Origin: Euptelea pleiosperma
Taxonomy: Eukaryota > Streptophyta > Magnoliopsida > Ranunculales > Eupteleaceae
Direction: 5' to 3'
Length of the DNA: 64,000 bases
Assembly: GCA_035048495.1 (NCBI GenBank)
Contig: CM068543.1
Span: forward strand, 33,357,096-33,421,095
Position 1 is the stretch's first letter. Each line of letters opens with the position of its first letter. A program made the translations under genes and the position numbers. The notes beneath the pieces were generated by a model, which saw only the letters and a list, made by a program, of their open reading frames with translations, had not been told where the DNA came from and did no database searches. This document shows, piece after piece, positions 11,032-23,571 of the stretch.

Positions 11032-11571
11032 TCATCTCTCTCGAACACACATACTAGTCAAGTCATTCAGGCTCCACTTGTCCTTGGTAGTATTATAGTG
11101 GATCTTGAATAGACCATATTGAGAGGGAAGAGAGTTCAAAACGAACTGAACTAAGAAAGTCTCATCTACACTCATACCTAATGCCTTAATTTTAGCAGCA
11201 ATGTTCGTCATGTTTAGGATGTGCTTTCGCACTCCTTGCGACCCATCACACCTCATTGTGGCCAGCTGAACCATGAGTGTCCCCGCTAGTGATTTGTCAG
11301 AAGAGCGGAAGCGATCCTCCACAAATTTAAGATATTCCTTTGCATTTTCAGTATTGTGAATTGAAGTCTTGATATTGCTCGAGATCGTCATGCGCATTAA
11401 CATTAGGCTCAGACGATTTCGATCTTTCCCATGCGCCGAATTCCATCGACTACTCTGCAGTGTTGGATTCATTAAGATCCGCAAGCTTGTCCACCAATAA
11501 TGCAACATCAAGACAATGAAGTCCCAGAGTGGACTGAACATGTTTGCACCATTCAAAGAAGTTTTATCCAT
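11032..11571 (-). pseudogene. Copia gag (UBN2-type) polyprotein fragment
   Basis: The C-terminal half is clear: NAKEYLKFVEDRFRSSDK, then IAAKIKALGMSVDETFLVQF, LNSLPSQYGLFKIHYNT and DKWSLNDLTSMCV. These match plant copia capsid proteins. The first 60 codons look frameshifted (the family has a Trp-rich KW..W pattern here). The frame starts at an internal Met, so the true start is uncertain. Confidence 0.8.
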
Positions 11572-11579
11572 TCAGGACA

Positions 11580-12905
11580 GGGATGCTAGAGGCACTTGCG
11601 TTCAGTGAACCGGGAACTGAAACTAAAAATAAATAAATAATAATAAAAAAAATTAATACTCACTATCTTAGTGATTTGAATTGTCAATAATTCATAATTC
11701 AATTCTGATGCGATGAATTAGTAGTATCACTAAGTCTCTCCTTTGGGAGTAAGAACCCTAGCATACCAAATATTCACTCATTAGAAAAACATCATACCAC
11801 AAGGCTAATTGATGTGTATGAATTAATTAGATAAGTTTGTCTCATTTGGGTGACATTCCAGTCTAACAAATATCATACCACTTCACATTACCCTATGTCA
11901 GTTCATGACCGATCAAAGATAACCTACCTTTGGGCGAAGATTCTAATCTCTTGATCATGATTGCAAGTGTGAGTGTCATTTACTAAAGTGGAAATTGCAA
12001 TACTTTAGTCTATTATGATAACTTAAGGTATGTGTCACTTATTAACTTATGTAACTTTGGCAACTACTAAGTCAATCTTAATGCTCGTGCAAAGTTATCT
12101 TTAATAACACTCACCAGTTATAAACATTAGGATTACAAGTGTGCATTTACCTGAACCTAGGTTTAGATAATTTCACAATATAACATAATCCAAAAGATCT
12201 AGAAGACAACATAGATATACATCCAAATAAAGATACATGCTATAATCTGTAAATTTCATTATTTACTATTGTCATAAGGTTTCAATAGTTATTCCATTAT
12301 GTAGATCTCAAAAAAATACTCGAATTAGGCTATTTATTTGTTGAAAACGGACTTAAATTGAGTATTTTATGGCCAAAATAATTTTAGTCTCCAAATGACC
12401 TTAACTCGGGTCAAAACATCGAGTCAACTCGGACCCAATTGATTCGGTCAATAGTCAATGGTCAAATCGGGTCAAGTCACGGGTCGGGTTGGTGGTGATC
12501 CATACAAAAAACATGTGTTGGGTGGCACATAGACCCTTTAGTGGGCTGGCCCAAAAGCCTAGCATCCTAATGGGCATGGCCCAACCCATTATTTATTAGA
12601 AGACAAACCCAATAGGCTTTTGCTATTGGGCTGGCACATATGCCTAAAATAAGCCCACACAAGTCATTATAAACTTCTAATCATTACTGTTGGGTTTGTT
12701 GTTGTTTCAGTAAACCCTAACCTGCACCAAGCCCTCCAGCCACCTTAGACTTCCGGCAGCCAATCCAAATGCCACCGGTTGATGTTGCCAGCGACAGAAA
12801 TCACTCTGGTGACGTCAAAACTTGCCGCTGATGTCTTTTTAAAAATAGATTAGAAACGAATTACATACATCTTTCATCCAAATAAAACGAGTAGATCGAA
12901 CCTTT
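11580..12905. other. Untranslated leader of the copia element, AT-rich
   Basis: This lies between the gag frame and the primer site. It is AT-rich, with short repeated words (cggtcaa, gggtcaag near 12,420-12,490) and no conserved domain. A later insertion inside it cannot be excluded. Confidence 0.4.
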
Positions 12906-13118
12906 GCTCTGATACCACATGTTAGCAATAAATCTCCGAATCGTGATCCACTCATTCTTTGGATTTAAATCTATATATTAAATTGGTTAGGCAATATACC
13001 TTTTGTCGCATTCGTAGACGCCATAGCTCAAAGTTTTCAAAGCCTTCTAATCTCTAGCTTTTTTTGTAGACTATTCTCTAGGGAGATATTCTTCAGTGAT
13101 GGAACAAAATCCATCCAC

Positions 13119-13169
<51 letters not shown>

Positions 13170-13477
13170 GGGGGCTATAGGAGAAAAACATTAGGATGAT
13201 AGAAGGTTTCCTAATCCATCAAGGTTACTTTCTATCAAAGGAATCCTCAACTAGCAACTTCTTGAATTAGAGTGATTGACCAAACTCAAAATAGAATCCA
13301 AGTCTATAAGGGGATCGGCCAACTATGATGGCCCACCAAAAGGAATTCTAACAAGGTAATCTAACCAACATATTGAGAGGAGGCGATGGAATACCATATA
13401 TAAATTGGCTAATCTTAATCGTACATGTGTCACCATATTTAATAACCGCATATATTAGTCAAACACATGATATATCG
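12906..13477 (-). mobile_element. Primer-binding site and partial 5' LTR of the copia element
   Basis: Read on the minus strand, gctaacatg is followed by tggtatcagagc, a tRNA-Met primer site next to an LTR ending ...CTAACA. On the plus strand the LTR starts TGTTAGCAATAAATC at 12,920. A (TA)n(GA)n tract lies at 13,122-13,170. The LTR is cut at 13,477 by the next element and may continue after 17,033 (inference). Confidence 0.65.
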
Positions 13478-16400
13478 TGTCACGCCCCGATTTCGGATAC
13501 CTAGATACGATCCAAAAATCTGTGAATTGGACTTGTACCCGAACTTCAGGGGTAATCCTTGAATGTCTCCTAGTGGTCTAATTAGGTCAATTAGACTACT
13601 AAGGTTCATTCGAAAACTATTAAGAAATCCCACGACGGTCAACTAGGTTAATTAAGTCAAGAGAATTAAAAGAAAGTCGAATCGGTCAATTGGGTGTTCT
13701 AAAGTTAACTACAGTTCAAGTTGAGGTATTAAAATCAGAAATAAGCATATTCATATTAGAAAATAAATAATTAAACTAATTCATAAAGCAAACTAATTTA
13801 ATCATTCAATTAAGTATGTGAAGAAATTGGTGAGAACATGCTCTCAATCAAAGGATTGCATTCCTGTGAAAATAAATAAATAATATTATAAAATAATTAA
13901 ATATAGCTTTCTAAAGTATGGGATAATCGACTCCCAAATCCTCGCCGATCTCCTCGAGTGCACATGAGTCTTCCTTCTCAAAATCATCCTACATACCCGG
14001 CTCTTCAAATCTGAAAATGGTATCGATGTAGCACCGTGAGTTGAGGCCTAGTAATACAACAGTGTGCATGGCATGATGTCATACTATACAAATTTTTAAC
14101 CAAGGTATGCATCCCAATTATATAATAATGATGACATGAATATGAGGGTAAATGCAAGTGAGTACGTGATGCACATGCAACTAGTACCATAGCCACATAG
14201 GGTCTCCATATCTTTTTCGCACTGGAAACGATCTCATCGACCCATCTGCAGCATATAATAACGTCTGGGGCCTTTCACCCTAGGGTACCGAACCCTGATT
14301 AATTGATAAAACTAATATAAACGTATATAATATACTTCAACCCCGCTCTCTTATTCACCCCTTATATGAAATAACATGATGATCATAGTATGACAACAAG
14401 ATGGTATTAGGGTTACATGGCATAAGCAACACATGTATTTAACATTTAAAGAAAAATATAAAATGAACACATGATCATCAAAAGTAATAACATGAGAATG
14501 AACTAAGGTTAAACAATATGTAAACAATCACCAAAGATCACAATCAACATCGATGAACAATATAAGTGAAAATCGTAAGAGAATCTAACACTTCATGGCC
14601 GAACCCTATGAGGGATCCATGACACAAGGTCAAATCCTAAAGAGGGATCCAAGACACATGGCCTAACCCTATGAGAGATCCAAGACACATGTGTGGGATC
14701 TCCGCATACAAGTCTAGGTAAACCAACTTAGGGTTTACTTAAACAACAAGAGCTAAATCCCTTAATAGTCAATAAGTCATGACCGAACCACTAAGAGTTC
14801 CTAAGGCCATTAATCGTCCAAAATCCAATAAATAAGTTTTTTTTTATAGAAAATAGTTTTCTTGTAAAAATCATAACAAAATAAATATGATTGAGAAAAA
14901 TACAAACTCAATTATTTTGAAAACTAGATTCACTGAGATGTCTATAAAAAATAAATTTAAAATATTTATTTTTAAAATCTAATTCTTAAAGACATGGACT
15001 GCAAAGAATCTGAAATTCTGGGTTTTGCAGAAAAGGTTAACACACTAGAAAAATTACAACTAAATAAATATATATCCTAAAAATACAAAATCAACGGATC
15101 TGGAAATCGATTCATAGAGATTTTTAGAAAAAATAATTAAAAAAATATTCATATTCAAAATATAGATCAAAATCCTTAATGAAGTGACCTTACAGAATCT
15201 AGAATTATGGGTTTTACAGAAAAGTCCAGCACATTAAAATAATCAACTAAATAAATATAAATTCAAAAAAAAAAAAAAACTCAATGGATATGAAAAATAG
15301 ATTGATAGAGGTATCTATGAAAAATAATTAGAAAAATGTTCAGGTTCAAAATATAGATAGAAATCTTTAATTAATTAGATTATACAGAATCTAGAATGTT
15401 GGGTTTTACAGAAAAGTCTAGTACTTTAGAAAATACGTAACTAAATAAATACAAACTCAATGGCTATCGAAAATAGATTTATAGAGGTTTCTATGAAAAA
15501 TATTAAAGTTCAAAATATAGATCGAAATCTTTAGTAAGGTGGATCGTACAGAATCTGGATTTTTGCATTTTACAAAAAGTCTAGTACCTTAGAGAAATCA
15601 TAACTAAATAAATACAAATCTGAAAATTACAAACTCAACGGCTATCAAAAATAGACTTACAAAGGTTTTTATGAAAAATAATTAGAAAAATATTTCAGTT
15701 ATAAACATATCACGAACATTATGAAGTACATGGTTATCCATTATGGGTGCCAAAGAGTCATGCCAAACCCATGATCGTGACACAAAACAATGATCAACTT
15801 AATAAAAATAAACTAAATTTTGTCCAAATTAATTTAAAGTGAAGATCTACGATTATATAATAAAAGAAAAGAAATAAATTAAAGAAAATAATGCATAGAT
15901 GGATTCGGAACACTTACCTTAAGGTTTTTTGAACTTTAATGAAAATTGAAAGTTTCTTAAATTTGAAAGTCGTCGGATCGTCCTCTCATCGGAGTATGTT
16001 CTTCTATTTGGAGTCTCCGTCAATTCTCCATTCTTGTTCGAGTGCGATCAGTGCCCGGATGAAGGTTTAATGAGATTTCTCTATTCTTTAATGGAGTTTG
16101 GGTTTGTGAAAGCTTTCAAAGCTTTAAGATTTTCATAAATAAGTTTATGGAATGATTAGGGTTTCTATTTTAGTGAAATTCGTAACTATCAAAAGGATAA
16201 CTTTTTCAACCCTCAAAAACTCATATTTTACATTACTCATGATTTATAAAAAGGCCCAAGGCCCATATATATCAATTAGGTTTCATTTAAGATTATTATT
16301 AAGCCCAAAAGGCCTATATATTGGCCATACAGGCCCACCCAATAATCATAACATAAATAATCATTCATTAATTCAATTAAACTATATTATAGAATTTAAA

Positions 16401-17032
16401 AATCATACAATAAGGTATTGGCACATATCACACATACATAAATCACATAAAATAGTCTAAATACACAAAAATCACGAAAAAGTTCAAAACCCCGAAAAAA
16501 GTGTCAAGATGACCTCAGAATGACTCGAAAAGTGATTTGCAGGTCCCACATTCCTATTAAATTAATAAAATATTATTAAATATTATTTTTGAAAAATATA
16601 AGAATGGTAGGAAAGTTTAAAAATTATGAAAATACTATTTTTGTCAAAATCTTCCGAAATCTCTCCCTAAGATTTTATGTCTCAAGAAATGTTCTAAATT
16701 TCTCAGATAAGCTGGGAAGGGTAAAATATGAATATTTTTTATGTCTCGGGCCTGCAAAATAATTTTTTTATAAAAGTTCTGGAATGTTAGATTGGGCAAG
16801 AAAAAAGTCCCTACAAGTAATAGTTCATTTTCTTAGCAAGAATTTAGCACTAAAGAGCGAGTTTAAAAAATAACAGGTTTTTTAAAGTTGTCAGAATGAA
16901 ATCAAATTAAACATATATACTCAAGCATGATATTTAATCATAAAATAGTAATAGAAGTCTTAAAAAGGTTCAGGTTTTCATTATTAGATGAATTTACCAT
17001 AATAACCTAGAACGAAAGTTCAGGGTATTACA
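13478..17032. mobile_element. Tekay/Del-like solo LTR, 3,555 bp
   Basis: It starts TGTCACGCCCCGATTTCGG and ends ...AAAGTTCAGGGTATTACA. These termini are typical of long LTRs from plant Tekay/Del chromoviruses. The flanking 5-mers are tatcg (13,473-13,477) and tatgg (17,033-17,037), matching at four of five positions, so the target duplication is slightly decayed. No gag or pol lies inside and neither end recurs internally, so a solo LTR is the simplest reading. About five diverged tandem units sit at 14,820-15,720. Confidence 0.8.
14820..15720. repeat. Diverged tandem repeat, about 164-192 bp unit, inside the solo LTR
   Basis: Units contain cagaatctagaat, gggttttacagaaaagt, aactaaataaatacaa, a variant of actcaatggctat and a variant of agaggtttctatgaaaaat. 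The gaatct anchor falls at 15,006, 15,195, 15,387 and 15,551, giving spacings of 189, 192 and 164. A more diverged fifth unit precedes them. Repeats of this kind are common in the U3 part of long LTRs. Confidence 0.8.
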
Positions 17033-17780
17033 TATGGGCCCTTGACGACTAACCTCATAGGACTCAATTAATATAATATTTTAATTCTTTTTGTTACTTG
17101 TATTCTAGAAAGATACATCTTGCTGAGATGGCAAGGATCTCGTTGAGTCAACACGAAAAGCAAACATGCTCATATGAGAAGACAAACTTTCTAAATCACG
17201 GTTAAACATTACTTAGAAGACTTCATAATTATTTGCAAACACCAATAATAAAAGGATTTTAGAGAGAGTCTAATTCCTTCTAGAATTGGACTTCTTTTGG
17301 TTTGATACATTGAGAATAGAGACTCCTTCATGTTCGACTAAATTGAGGAGTAGAAAGTTTCCAAACACAATCGTAGTCCTTCTAGAATTGGAGTCCCCTA
17401 ACGTGACACACTATTAATAGAGCCTTTCCCTCGCATGACAAACTCGAGGAATATAAGTCTCCACTAAGTTCTAATCCTTATTGGAATAGGACTTCTCTCT
17501 AAATCTATAAAGTAAGGCCATGAGCAAAGATGTGATCATCTCATCTCCAGTCAATTCACTTGCAATTTCATCTTCCTCCTCTTACTTGAGCATTGAAGTG
17601 TCTTTTTAGGTACTCTCCGTCTGATTAGCAGAGGAAGCAAGATTCAAACTCTTTTCATCATATCGACCTTGAGGATCGTGAAGTAAAGAAATTTTCTAGG
17701 AGGTGTAGTACCCTAATTTTTATTATAAATCTTAAAGATAAACAAAATGAGAGTTGGGCCCAAATGTTTATTTAGAAATT
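17033..17780. other. LTR-like remnant
   Basis: It contains repeated ccttctagaattgga words and, near 17,585-17,640, cttgagcattgaagtgtc then aggtactctccgtctg. The latter resembles the 3' end of some plant gypsy (Tat-type) LTRs. No boundaries were found. It may also include the far part of the copia LTR interrupted at 13,477. Confidence 0.35.
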
Positions 17781-17784
17781 TAGC

Positions 17785-18475
17785 AGGGACCTCCCCACTA
17801 AAGCCAAGATACATTCATGTATTCTCTCTTGTGACCCGTTGTGTCCTCGCTACTCATGTGAACTAGAAGATGCAATACACACTCTATTTCATTGTCCTTT
17901 TAGTGCCAGATTATGGTTTGCTTCTTTTTTGATTCGTACTAGTGACATGACAAAAAAAAAAGATTTTGTCATGACTTTCAACTCTATTTAACAATGATGT
18001 CAGAGAAGATTGGAACCGCACTCTCATTGCCACAGTGTGCTCCATTATGTGGCGTCTGTGGATTGCTAGAAACTCCCAGGTTCATGGAGAAAAGACTCAA
18101 ACTATAGCCTCGATTTTGAACTCTATAATTGAATATATTATAGATAGACAGATTTCAGACATCATACTCACCCTTCTCTAGTCATGTGGGCTCTCCCTCC
18201 TTAGGGATGGTTTACACTTAACACTGATGCATCCCGAAAAGCTCAAACGAATCAAATTGGATTGGGTTTTGTTATTCGTAACTCAAAGGGCTCTTTGAGC
18301 ATAGTAGGTGGAAAGTACCAGTAGGCAGGCTCAGCGAAGTAGCAGAAGCAGATGCAATCTTAATGGGACTTAGGTAGGCAGGGAGGATCTTCTACGAGTG
18401 AGAGTTGGAAAGGGAAAGAAAATCATATGCCTGAAAAATTAGGCTAGACTTGGTCTTGGAATCAAGGAAGCAAAC
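17785..18475 (+). pseudogene. LINE fragment: zf-RVT and RNase H domains
   Basis: One frame reads LPTKAKIHSCILSCDPLCPR, then CELEDAIHTLFHCPFSARLW, the zinc-binding zf-RVT domain at the end of plant L1-type reverse transcriptases. Further on come FTLNTDASRKAQTNQIGLGF, VIRNSKGSLSIVGG and AEADAILMGLR, an RNase H domain. Stops and frameshifts break it. It ends exactly at the chromovirus LTR. Confidence 0.8.
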
Positions 18476-18954
18476 TGTCACAAGCCCGCCAATCAAGCCC
18501 ATTTTAGAGCCCATAACTAAGCCCGGTTGTGGCTCAAGGAGTCTAGAGTGCCCTGGAAGTTTTTAGAGGACTGTAGAGTGTGGTGGAGAACCCTAGAATA
18601 CGAAAAAATCTAGAATACTCAAGGGAATTTTAGGGAAGTTCCACACATGTATTCTAGATAGTTTATAAGAGAAACATCTAGAGATTCTTTGGTTGAATTG
18701 TATAGAGAATTCTAGAATAAGGCTTGAGGCTATATAAAGGGGCAAGCCCCCTCATCAAGAGTTGAATAGCTATACAAGCTTCTTCATTCTCTCAAACTCT
18801 CTTGTGTCTTTGTGTACTTCTTGAGTGGGTGGAGTACTTAGGCAAGGTGAGTCTTAAGTGACTAAGGGGGATAGGCTAACTTGAGCTAAGCAAATGAGTG
18901 CTAACTCGAGTGCTGCACGGTCCCTAGCAAGGGTCAAAGACTAGGTCCGTGACA
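18476..18954 (+). repeat. 5' LTR of the chromovirus
   Basis: It starts TGTCACAAGCCCGCCAATC and ends GACTAGGTCCGTGACA (TG...CA). A TATA-like ctatataaagg lies near 18,730. It is the partner of 23,572-24,064. Confidence 0.95.
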
Positions 18955-18956
18955 AG

Positions 18957-18967
18957 TGGTATCAGAG
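18957..18967 (+). promoter_or_regulatory. tRNA-Met primer-binding site
   Basis: TGGTATCAGAG begins 2 bp after the 5' LTR. This is the usual initiator-Met tRNA 3'-end complement in plant retrotransposons. Confidence 0.9.
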
Positions 18968-18984
18968 GGACTTCAAAAAGTGAC

Positions 18985-19830
18985 ATGTCGATGATCACTG
19001 AAGAGACTAGGGGAAGGGACGAGCAAAACCCCAACCCCAACCCCAATCCTAGGGGAAAAGGGAGGGAGAAGTCCCAAGACATCTTTGCTGCTTTGGTAGC
19101 TAGGCTTACTAAGGTGGAGCTTGCCATAGTGGATGCACGCGATAGATTCGACGAGTTGGGCATGGGCATAGAGGACCTCAAGGTCGAGTTGAGGAACTCA
19201 AGGAGACATGCTGACCATCGTCAATGAGTTGGTGCATGATCAACAACAGAAGATAGATGTCTTCAGAGCACAAGTAATTGGGATGGTGGAGACTCTAAAA
19301 GATCAAGTCGAAGAATTGCGAGGTGATTGGGTCTTGTAGAAGAAGGCCATGGCCAATGAAGGCATGGTCACACATGGAATGCCGAGGATCAAGACACCGG
19401 AGCTCAACCTATGGTGGGTCAAGGGATGCTAAAGAGTTAGACAACTTCCAATGGAGCATGGAACAGTACTTTGATGCCATCTCCCTACACGATGAGAAAA
19501 TTAAGGTTCGAATGGTCACCATGTACCTCACCGACATGGCTACTCTATGGTGGCGAAGGCGGCATGCAGATATGGAACGAGGCACATGCATGATCGATAC
19601 CTGGGAGGACTTCAAGAAGGAGATCAAAAGGCAGTTCTACCCTGAGGATGCTGAGCATCAAGCAAAGAAGAGTCTCAAGCGGTTGAGGCACACTGGGTCT
19701 ATTCGAGACTACGTAAAGGAGTTCTCAACCCTGATGTTGGAGATTCCAGACATGCCCAACAAGGAACTATTCTTCAACTTCATAAATGGTCTTCAACCAT
19801 GTGCAGAACAACAGTTACGTCTTTGAGGAG
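18985..19830 (+). pseudogene. Chromovirus gag capsid region, frameshifted
   Basis: The first frame starts MSMITEETRGRDEQ and ends after RRHADHRQ. The retrotransposon gag domain resumes in another frame: ELDNFQWSMEQYFDAI, MATLWWRRRHADMERG, TWEDFKKEIKRQFYPE, SIRDYVKEFSTLMLEI. Domain order and wording match plant chromovirus gag. At least one frameshift and a stop separate the parts. Confidence 0.9.
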
Positions 19831-19849
19831 TGCAAGACCTCGACCTCGG

Positions 19850-20356
19850 CCGAGCAGCTAGTCGAGTTCAAGAAAAGAGACTCATCTAAGCCAAAATCTT
19901 TCAAGGGTGGGCATGCCAAAGGTGTGGCGAGATAGGCCATCGAGTCACAAAGAAGGGTCATCCAAGCCATTCAACCCCAAGTATAACAAAGATGGAAAAG
20001 GTGGCAAGGAAGGGAATGGTCACTCCAAACCTAGAACTAACTGTTTTCTCTATAATGGAGACCATTGGGCTAGGGAATGCCCACAGAGGAATGCCTTGAA
20101 TGCCCTAGCCGCCAAGTTGGTCGACCAAGGAGATGACAGCGACGAGGAGCCAAAGATGAGATCTTTACAACTCATTAATGCCGTGAAGAAGCAGCTTGAG
20201 TCATCTAAGGTAGTCAACAAGGGACTCATGTATGTGGAGGCATGCATCAATGAGAAGTCGACAATAGTCTTGGTGGACACCGGGGTAACTCACCACTTTG
20301 TCTCTGTGAAAGAGACAAAAAGATTGGGATTAAAGATATCCAAGGAAGATGGCTGA
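19850..20356 (+). pseudogene. Chromovirus zinc knuckle and aspartic protease
   Basis: The knuckle is CFLYNGDHWARECPQR. The second Cys of CX2CX3HX4C is replaced by Tyr. The protease active site is VLVDTGVTHHFVS. The frame ends at a stop just after KISKEDG. A further protease frame runs on at 20,414-20,746 (VVLMDGFQVVLGMEFLRK). Confidence 0.9.
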
Positions 20357-20413
20357 CTTAAGGCAATGAACTCATAAGCCAAACACATCCACGGCACAGC
20401 TCGTGGGGTAGAG

Positions 20414-21417
20414 TTGTGCATCAGAGCATGGAAGGGAACAACCGACTTGTCCGTCGTTCTTATGGATGGCTTTCAAGTGGTGTTAGGGATGGAATTCCTA
20501 CGAAAGGTCAAAGCTATTTCCTTACCGTTTGTGAACTCTATTTGCATCATAGAGGAAGGAGCTCCTTGCATGGTTCCTACGGTCCAAGGAACTAAATCCG
20601 TGACAAAGATGTTCTTGGCCCTACAACTCTCTAAGGTGTTCAAGAAAGGCGAAGTTATGTACATCGCTTCGATGGTCGTAGAGCACGATGATGGGGTAGA
20701 TAGAGAACTACCCAAGGAAGTATGGGAAGTCCTTGAGGAATTCTAGGACGTGACGCCGCTCGAGCTGCCTAAAACACTACCACCTAGGAGAGAGGTGGAC
20801 CATCAGATTGAATTGGAGCCCGGTGCCAAGTCACATGCACTAACACCGTACATGATGACACCCTTTCGGTTGGAGGAATTGAGGAGGCAACTCAAGTAGT
20901 TATTAGACACCCGATACATCCAACCATCCAAGGCACCCTATGGAGCACCGATGTTGTTCCAAAAGAAGCACGACGGGAGCTTACGTATGTGCATAGACTA
21001 CCGGGCGTCAAGGCCAAAGTCACCGTTAAGAACAAGTACCCAAATCCTCGGGTAGAAGACTTGTTCGATCAACTGGGAGATGCTTGGTTCACCAAGCTGG
21101 ATTTACGATCGGGGTACTATCAAGTCCGCATTGCTGAAGGTGACGAGCCCAAGACGACTTGTGTCACAAGGTATGAAGCATTTGAATTCTTCGTAATGCC
21201 GTTCGGATTAACCAATGCCCGTGCCACATTTTGCACTCTCATGAGCAAGATCTTCCATCCCTACCTAGACTGGTTTGTAGTGGTGTACCTAGATGACATA
21301 GTCATCTATAACAAGACACTGGAAGATCATGTAGGACACCTAAGGACGATGTTCAATGTGTTAAGGGACAACGCCCTTTATGTGAAGAAGGAAAAATGTT
21401 CATTTGCCCTATAAGAA
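20414..21417 (+). pseudogene. Chromovirus protease end and reverse transcriptase
   Basis: It includes VVLGMEFLRKVKAIS, then [39 protein letters not shown], the catalytic [27 protein letters not shown] and [17 protein letters not shown] (YLDD). Stops at about 20,743 and 20,900 and a stop after KKEKCSFAL break the polyprotein. The catalytic motifs are intact. Confidence 0.95.
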
Positions 21418-21454
21418 GTGTCATTTCTTGGGCATTGGATAGGATGGGGGAAAT

Positions 21455-22080
21455 TTGGATGGACGGGAGCAAAGTGAAGGTCATAAGGGATTGAGAAATC
21501 CCAACCAAGGTGACCAAACTACGATCATTCTTAGGACTAGTAAATTATTATTGGCGATTCATCCAGGGTACTCAGGGAAGGCTGCCCTACTCACAGATCT
21601 CCTCAAAAAGAACCGTCCATGGGATTGGACGAACAAGTGCCAAGAGGCCTTTGAAGACCTCAAGCAAGCTGTGACCGAGGAACCGGTCCTACGGTTGCCT
21701 GACTACGCCCAACCATTCGAAGTATACATTGATGCTTCAGACTTCGCAATTAGAGGTGTACTCATGCAAGATGGTCATCCCATTGCCTATGAAAGTCAAA
21801 AGCTCAATGACACGGAACAACGGTACACCGTGCAATAGAAAGAGATGACGACTGTGGTACATTGTCTAAGGACATGGAGACTACCTATTGGGATCAAGGT
21901 TCATTGTCCGGACGGACAATGTTGCCACAACCTATTTCTAGACACAGAAGAAGCTAAGTCCCAAGCAAGCTAGGTGGCAGGACTTCCTAACCGAGTTTGA
22001 CATGATCTTAGAGTACAAGTCAGGCCATACCAATCAAGTCGCTGATGCATTGTGTAGGAAGGCCGAGCTCGCTGCTCTCA
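21455..22080 (+). pseudogene. Chromovirus RNase H region
   Basis: It contains PVLRLPDYAQPFEVYIDASD, GVLMQDGHPIAYESQKLNDT and EQRYTVQ followed by a stop, then a frame with YKSGHTNQVADALCRKAELA, the usual NxVADALSRK motif. This is the Ty3 RNase H placed between reverse transcriptase and integrase. Confidence 0.9.
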
Positions 22081-22327
22081 ATATGGAAGGGTTGGCTACT
22101 ATAACCTAAGTAAAATGGACGATTCTTGACCGTGTTAAGGAAGGCCTAGACAAAGATCCATTAGGAAAAAGTTTCATGGTGGCCGCACAAGAGGGGAAGA
22201 CTTAAAGATTTTGGATGAAGGATGGACTACTCTTCACCAGGAAAAATGACTCTTCGTACCCAAGTGGGATAACCTAAGGAAAGAACTATGAGATAGACAT
22301 CCAGGCCAACGACTCACTCTAGCACTA

Positions 22328-22990
22328 TTGGAGACAAGCTACTATTGGCCGAAGATGGGCCGAGAAGTGGATGACTACGTAAGGACATGTCTTGTGTGCC
22401 AACAAGACAAGGTTGAGCACAAGAAGCAAAGATGTCTTCTGGAACCCTTACCTATAGCAGAAAGACCATGGGCTAGTGTATCAATGGACTTTTTCTCCGC
22501 ACTACCTAGGTAGAATGATTGGAGCCAATCATGGTGGTGGTCGATAGATTTTTCAAGTACGCTACTTTCATCGCCGCCCCCAACCGATTGCATAGCAGCA
22601 GTAAGGCTCTTTGTGAAGAATGTTGTAAAGTATTGGGGCATTCCAGAGACCATCATAAGTGATCGTGATCACGATTCACGAAAAATTTTTGGGGAGAAGT
22701 ATTAAAGCTTCTTGGATCGGAATTACAGTTCTCAACCAGCTTTCACCCATAAACAGATGGGGCAAATGGAATGCGTGAATGCGCTATTAGAGGAGTATCT
22801 AAGGCACTTCGTAAGTGCCAACCAAAAATATAGGGTGAAGCTCTTGGTCGTGGCCCAATTTTGCTACAACCTACAAATGAACGAGTCATCGGGTCACAGC
22901 CCGTTTGATTTGGCAACAAGCCAACAACCCCTCACACCCCATGCTGTCGCTAGTGGGTATCAAGGGAAAAGTCCAGCTACGTAACGGTTT
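22328..22990 (+). pseudogene. Chromovirus integrase
   Basis: The zinc region reads YYWPKMGREVDDYVRTCLVC with CQQDK. The core begins ERPWASVSMDFFSALP (catalytic Asp). Later blocks are VVVDRFFKYATF, GQMECVNALLEEYLRHFV (catalytic Glu region) and AQFCYNLQMNESSGHSPF. Frameshifts and stops lie near 22,510 and 22,660-22,710. Confidence 0.9.
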
Positions 22991-23247
22991 GATAAGGATT
23001 GGGGAGAGCAAATCAACATTGCCAAAGCCTACCTTGAGAAGGCCACATGAAGAATGAAGAAATGGGCGGATTCAAAGAGGAGGCACGTGGAGTACAAGGA
23101 ATGCGACCTAGTGATGATCAAGTTACAACCCCAGCAATTCAAAGTATTTCGAAAGGTGCATAAGGGGTTGATCCGACGATACGAAGGCCCTTTCCCATTT
23201 TAAAGAAGGTGGGTAAGGTTTCCTACCGACTTTAGCTACTTTCCAAG

Positions 23248-23520
23248 TTGAAGATACATCCAGTCTTCCATGTAAGTTGTCTCAAGCCATACCATGCAGA
23301 CATGAAAGACCCTTCACGAGGCATCAGCAAAAGAATACTAATGACCATGACTACTTCTTTTGACAAAGAAGTAGAGTACATACTAGCTGATCGTCGTGTG
23401 AGTAGGCACGGAGTTCAACCATACATCGACTACTTGGTAAAATGGAAGGGATTGATCGAGAACAAAGTCAGTTGGGAGCATGCAGAAGCATTTGTGGCAG
23501 TTCGAGGACAAGATTGCTAA
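23248..23520 (+). pseudogene. Integrase C-terminus with chromodomain
   Basis: KIHPVFHVSCLKPYHADMKD is followed by VEYILADRRVSRHGVQPYID, YLVKWKGLIENKVSWEHAEA, a recognisable chromodomain with its aromatic Y/W/W positions. In this family the chromodomain is known to guide integration to modified chromatin. Confidence 0.9.
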
Positions 23521-23571
23521 GTTCCACGAAGATGACGCGCCGATGACGTTGCAAGATCAGGTGGGGGAGAG

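Larger units (their letters stand above)
2985..12920 (-). mobile_element. Broken Ty1/copia retrotransposon split by two solo LTRs
   Basis: Read on the minus strand, the order is tRNA-Met-type primer site (near 12,909), gag, zinc knuckle, protease, GAG-pre-integrase, integrase, linker, reverse transcriptase. This protease-integrase-RT order defines copia. The body lies in three blocks (12,920-9,497; 6,933-6,207; 3,492-about 2,985) separated by two insertions with perfect 5-bp duplications. RNase H and the 3' LTR are missing beyond about 2,985. Stops and frameshifts lie between domains, so it is dead. A small deletion also removes residues just before the YVDD block. Confidence 0.9.

Noticed and set aside
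13478..17032. Satellite array
   Set aside because: Only about 0.9 kb is tandem; the whole has TG...CA ends and a near-matching 5-bp flank, so an LTR explains it better.
18924..19181. Minus-strand frame over the chromovirus gag
   Set aside because: Mirror of the gag coding strand; the plus strand shows gag domain residues.
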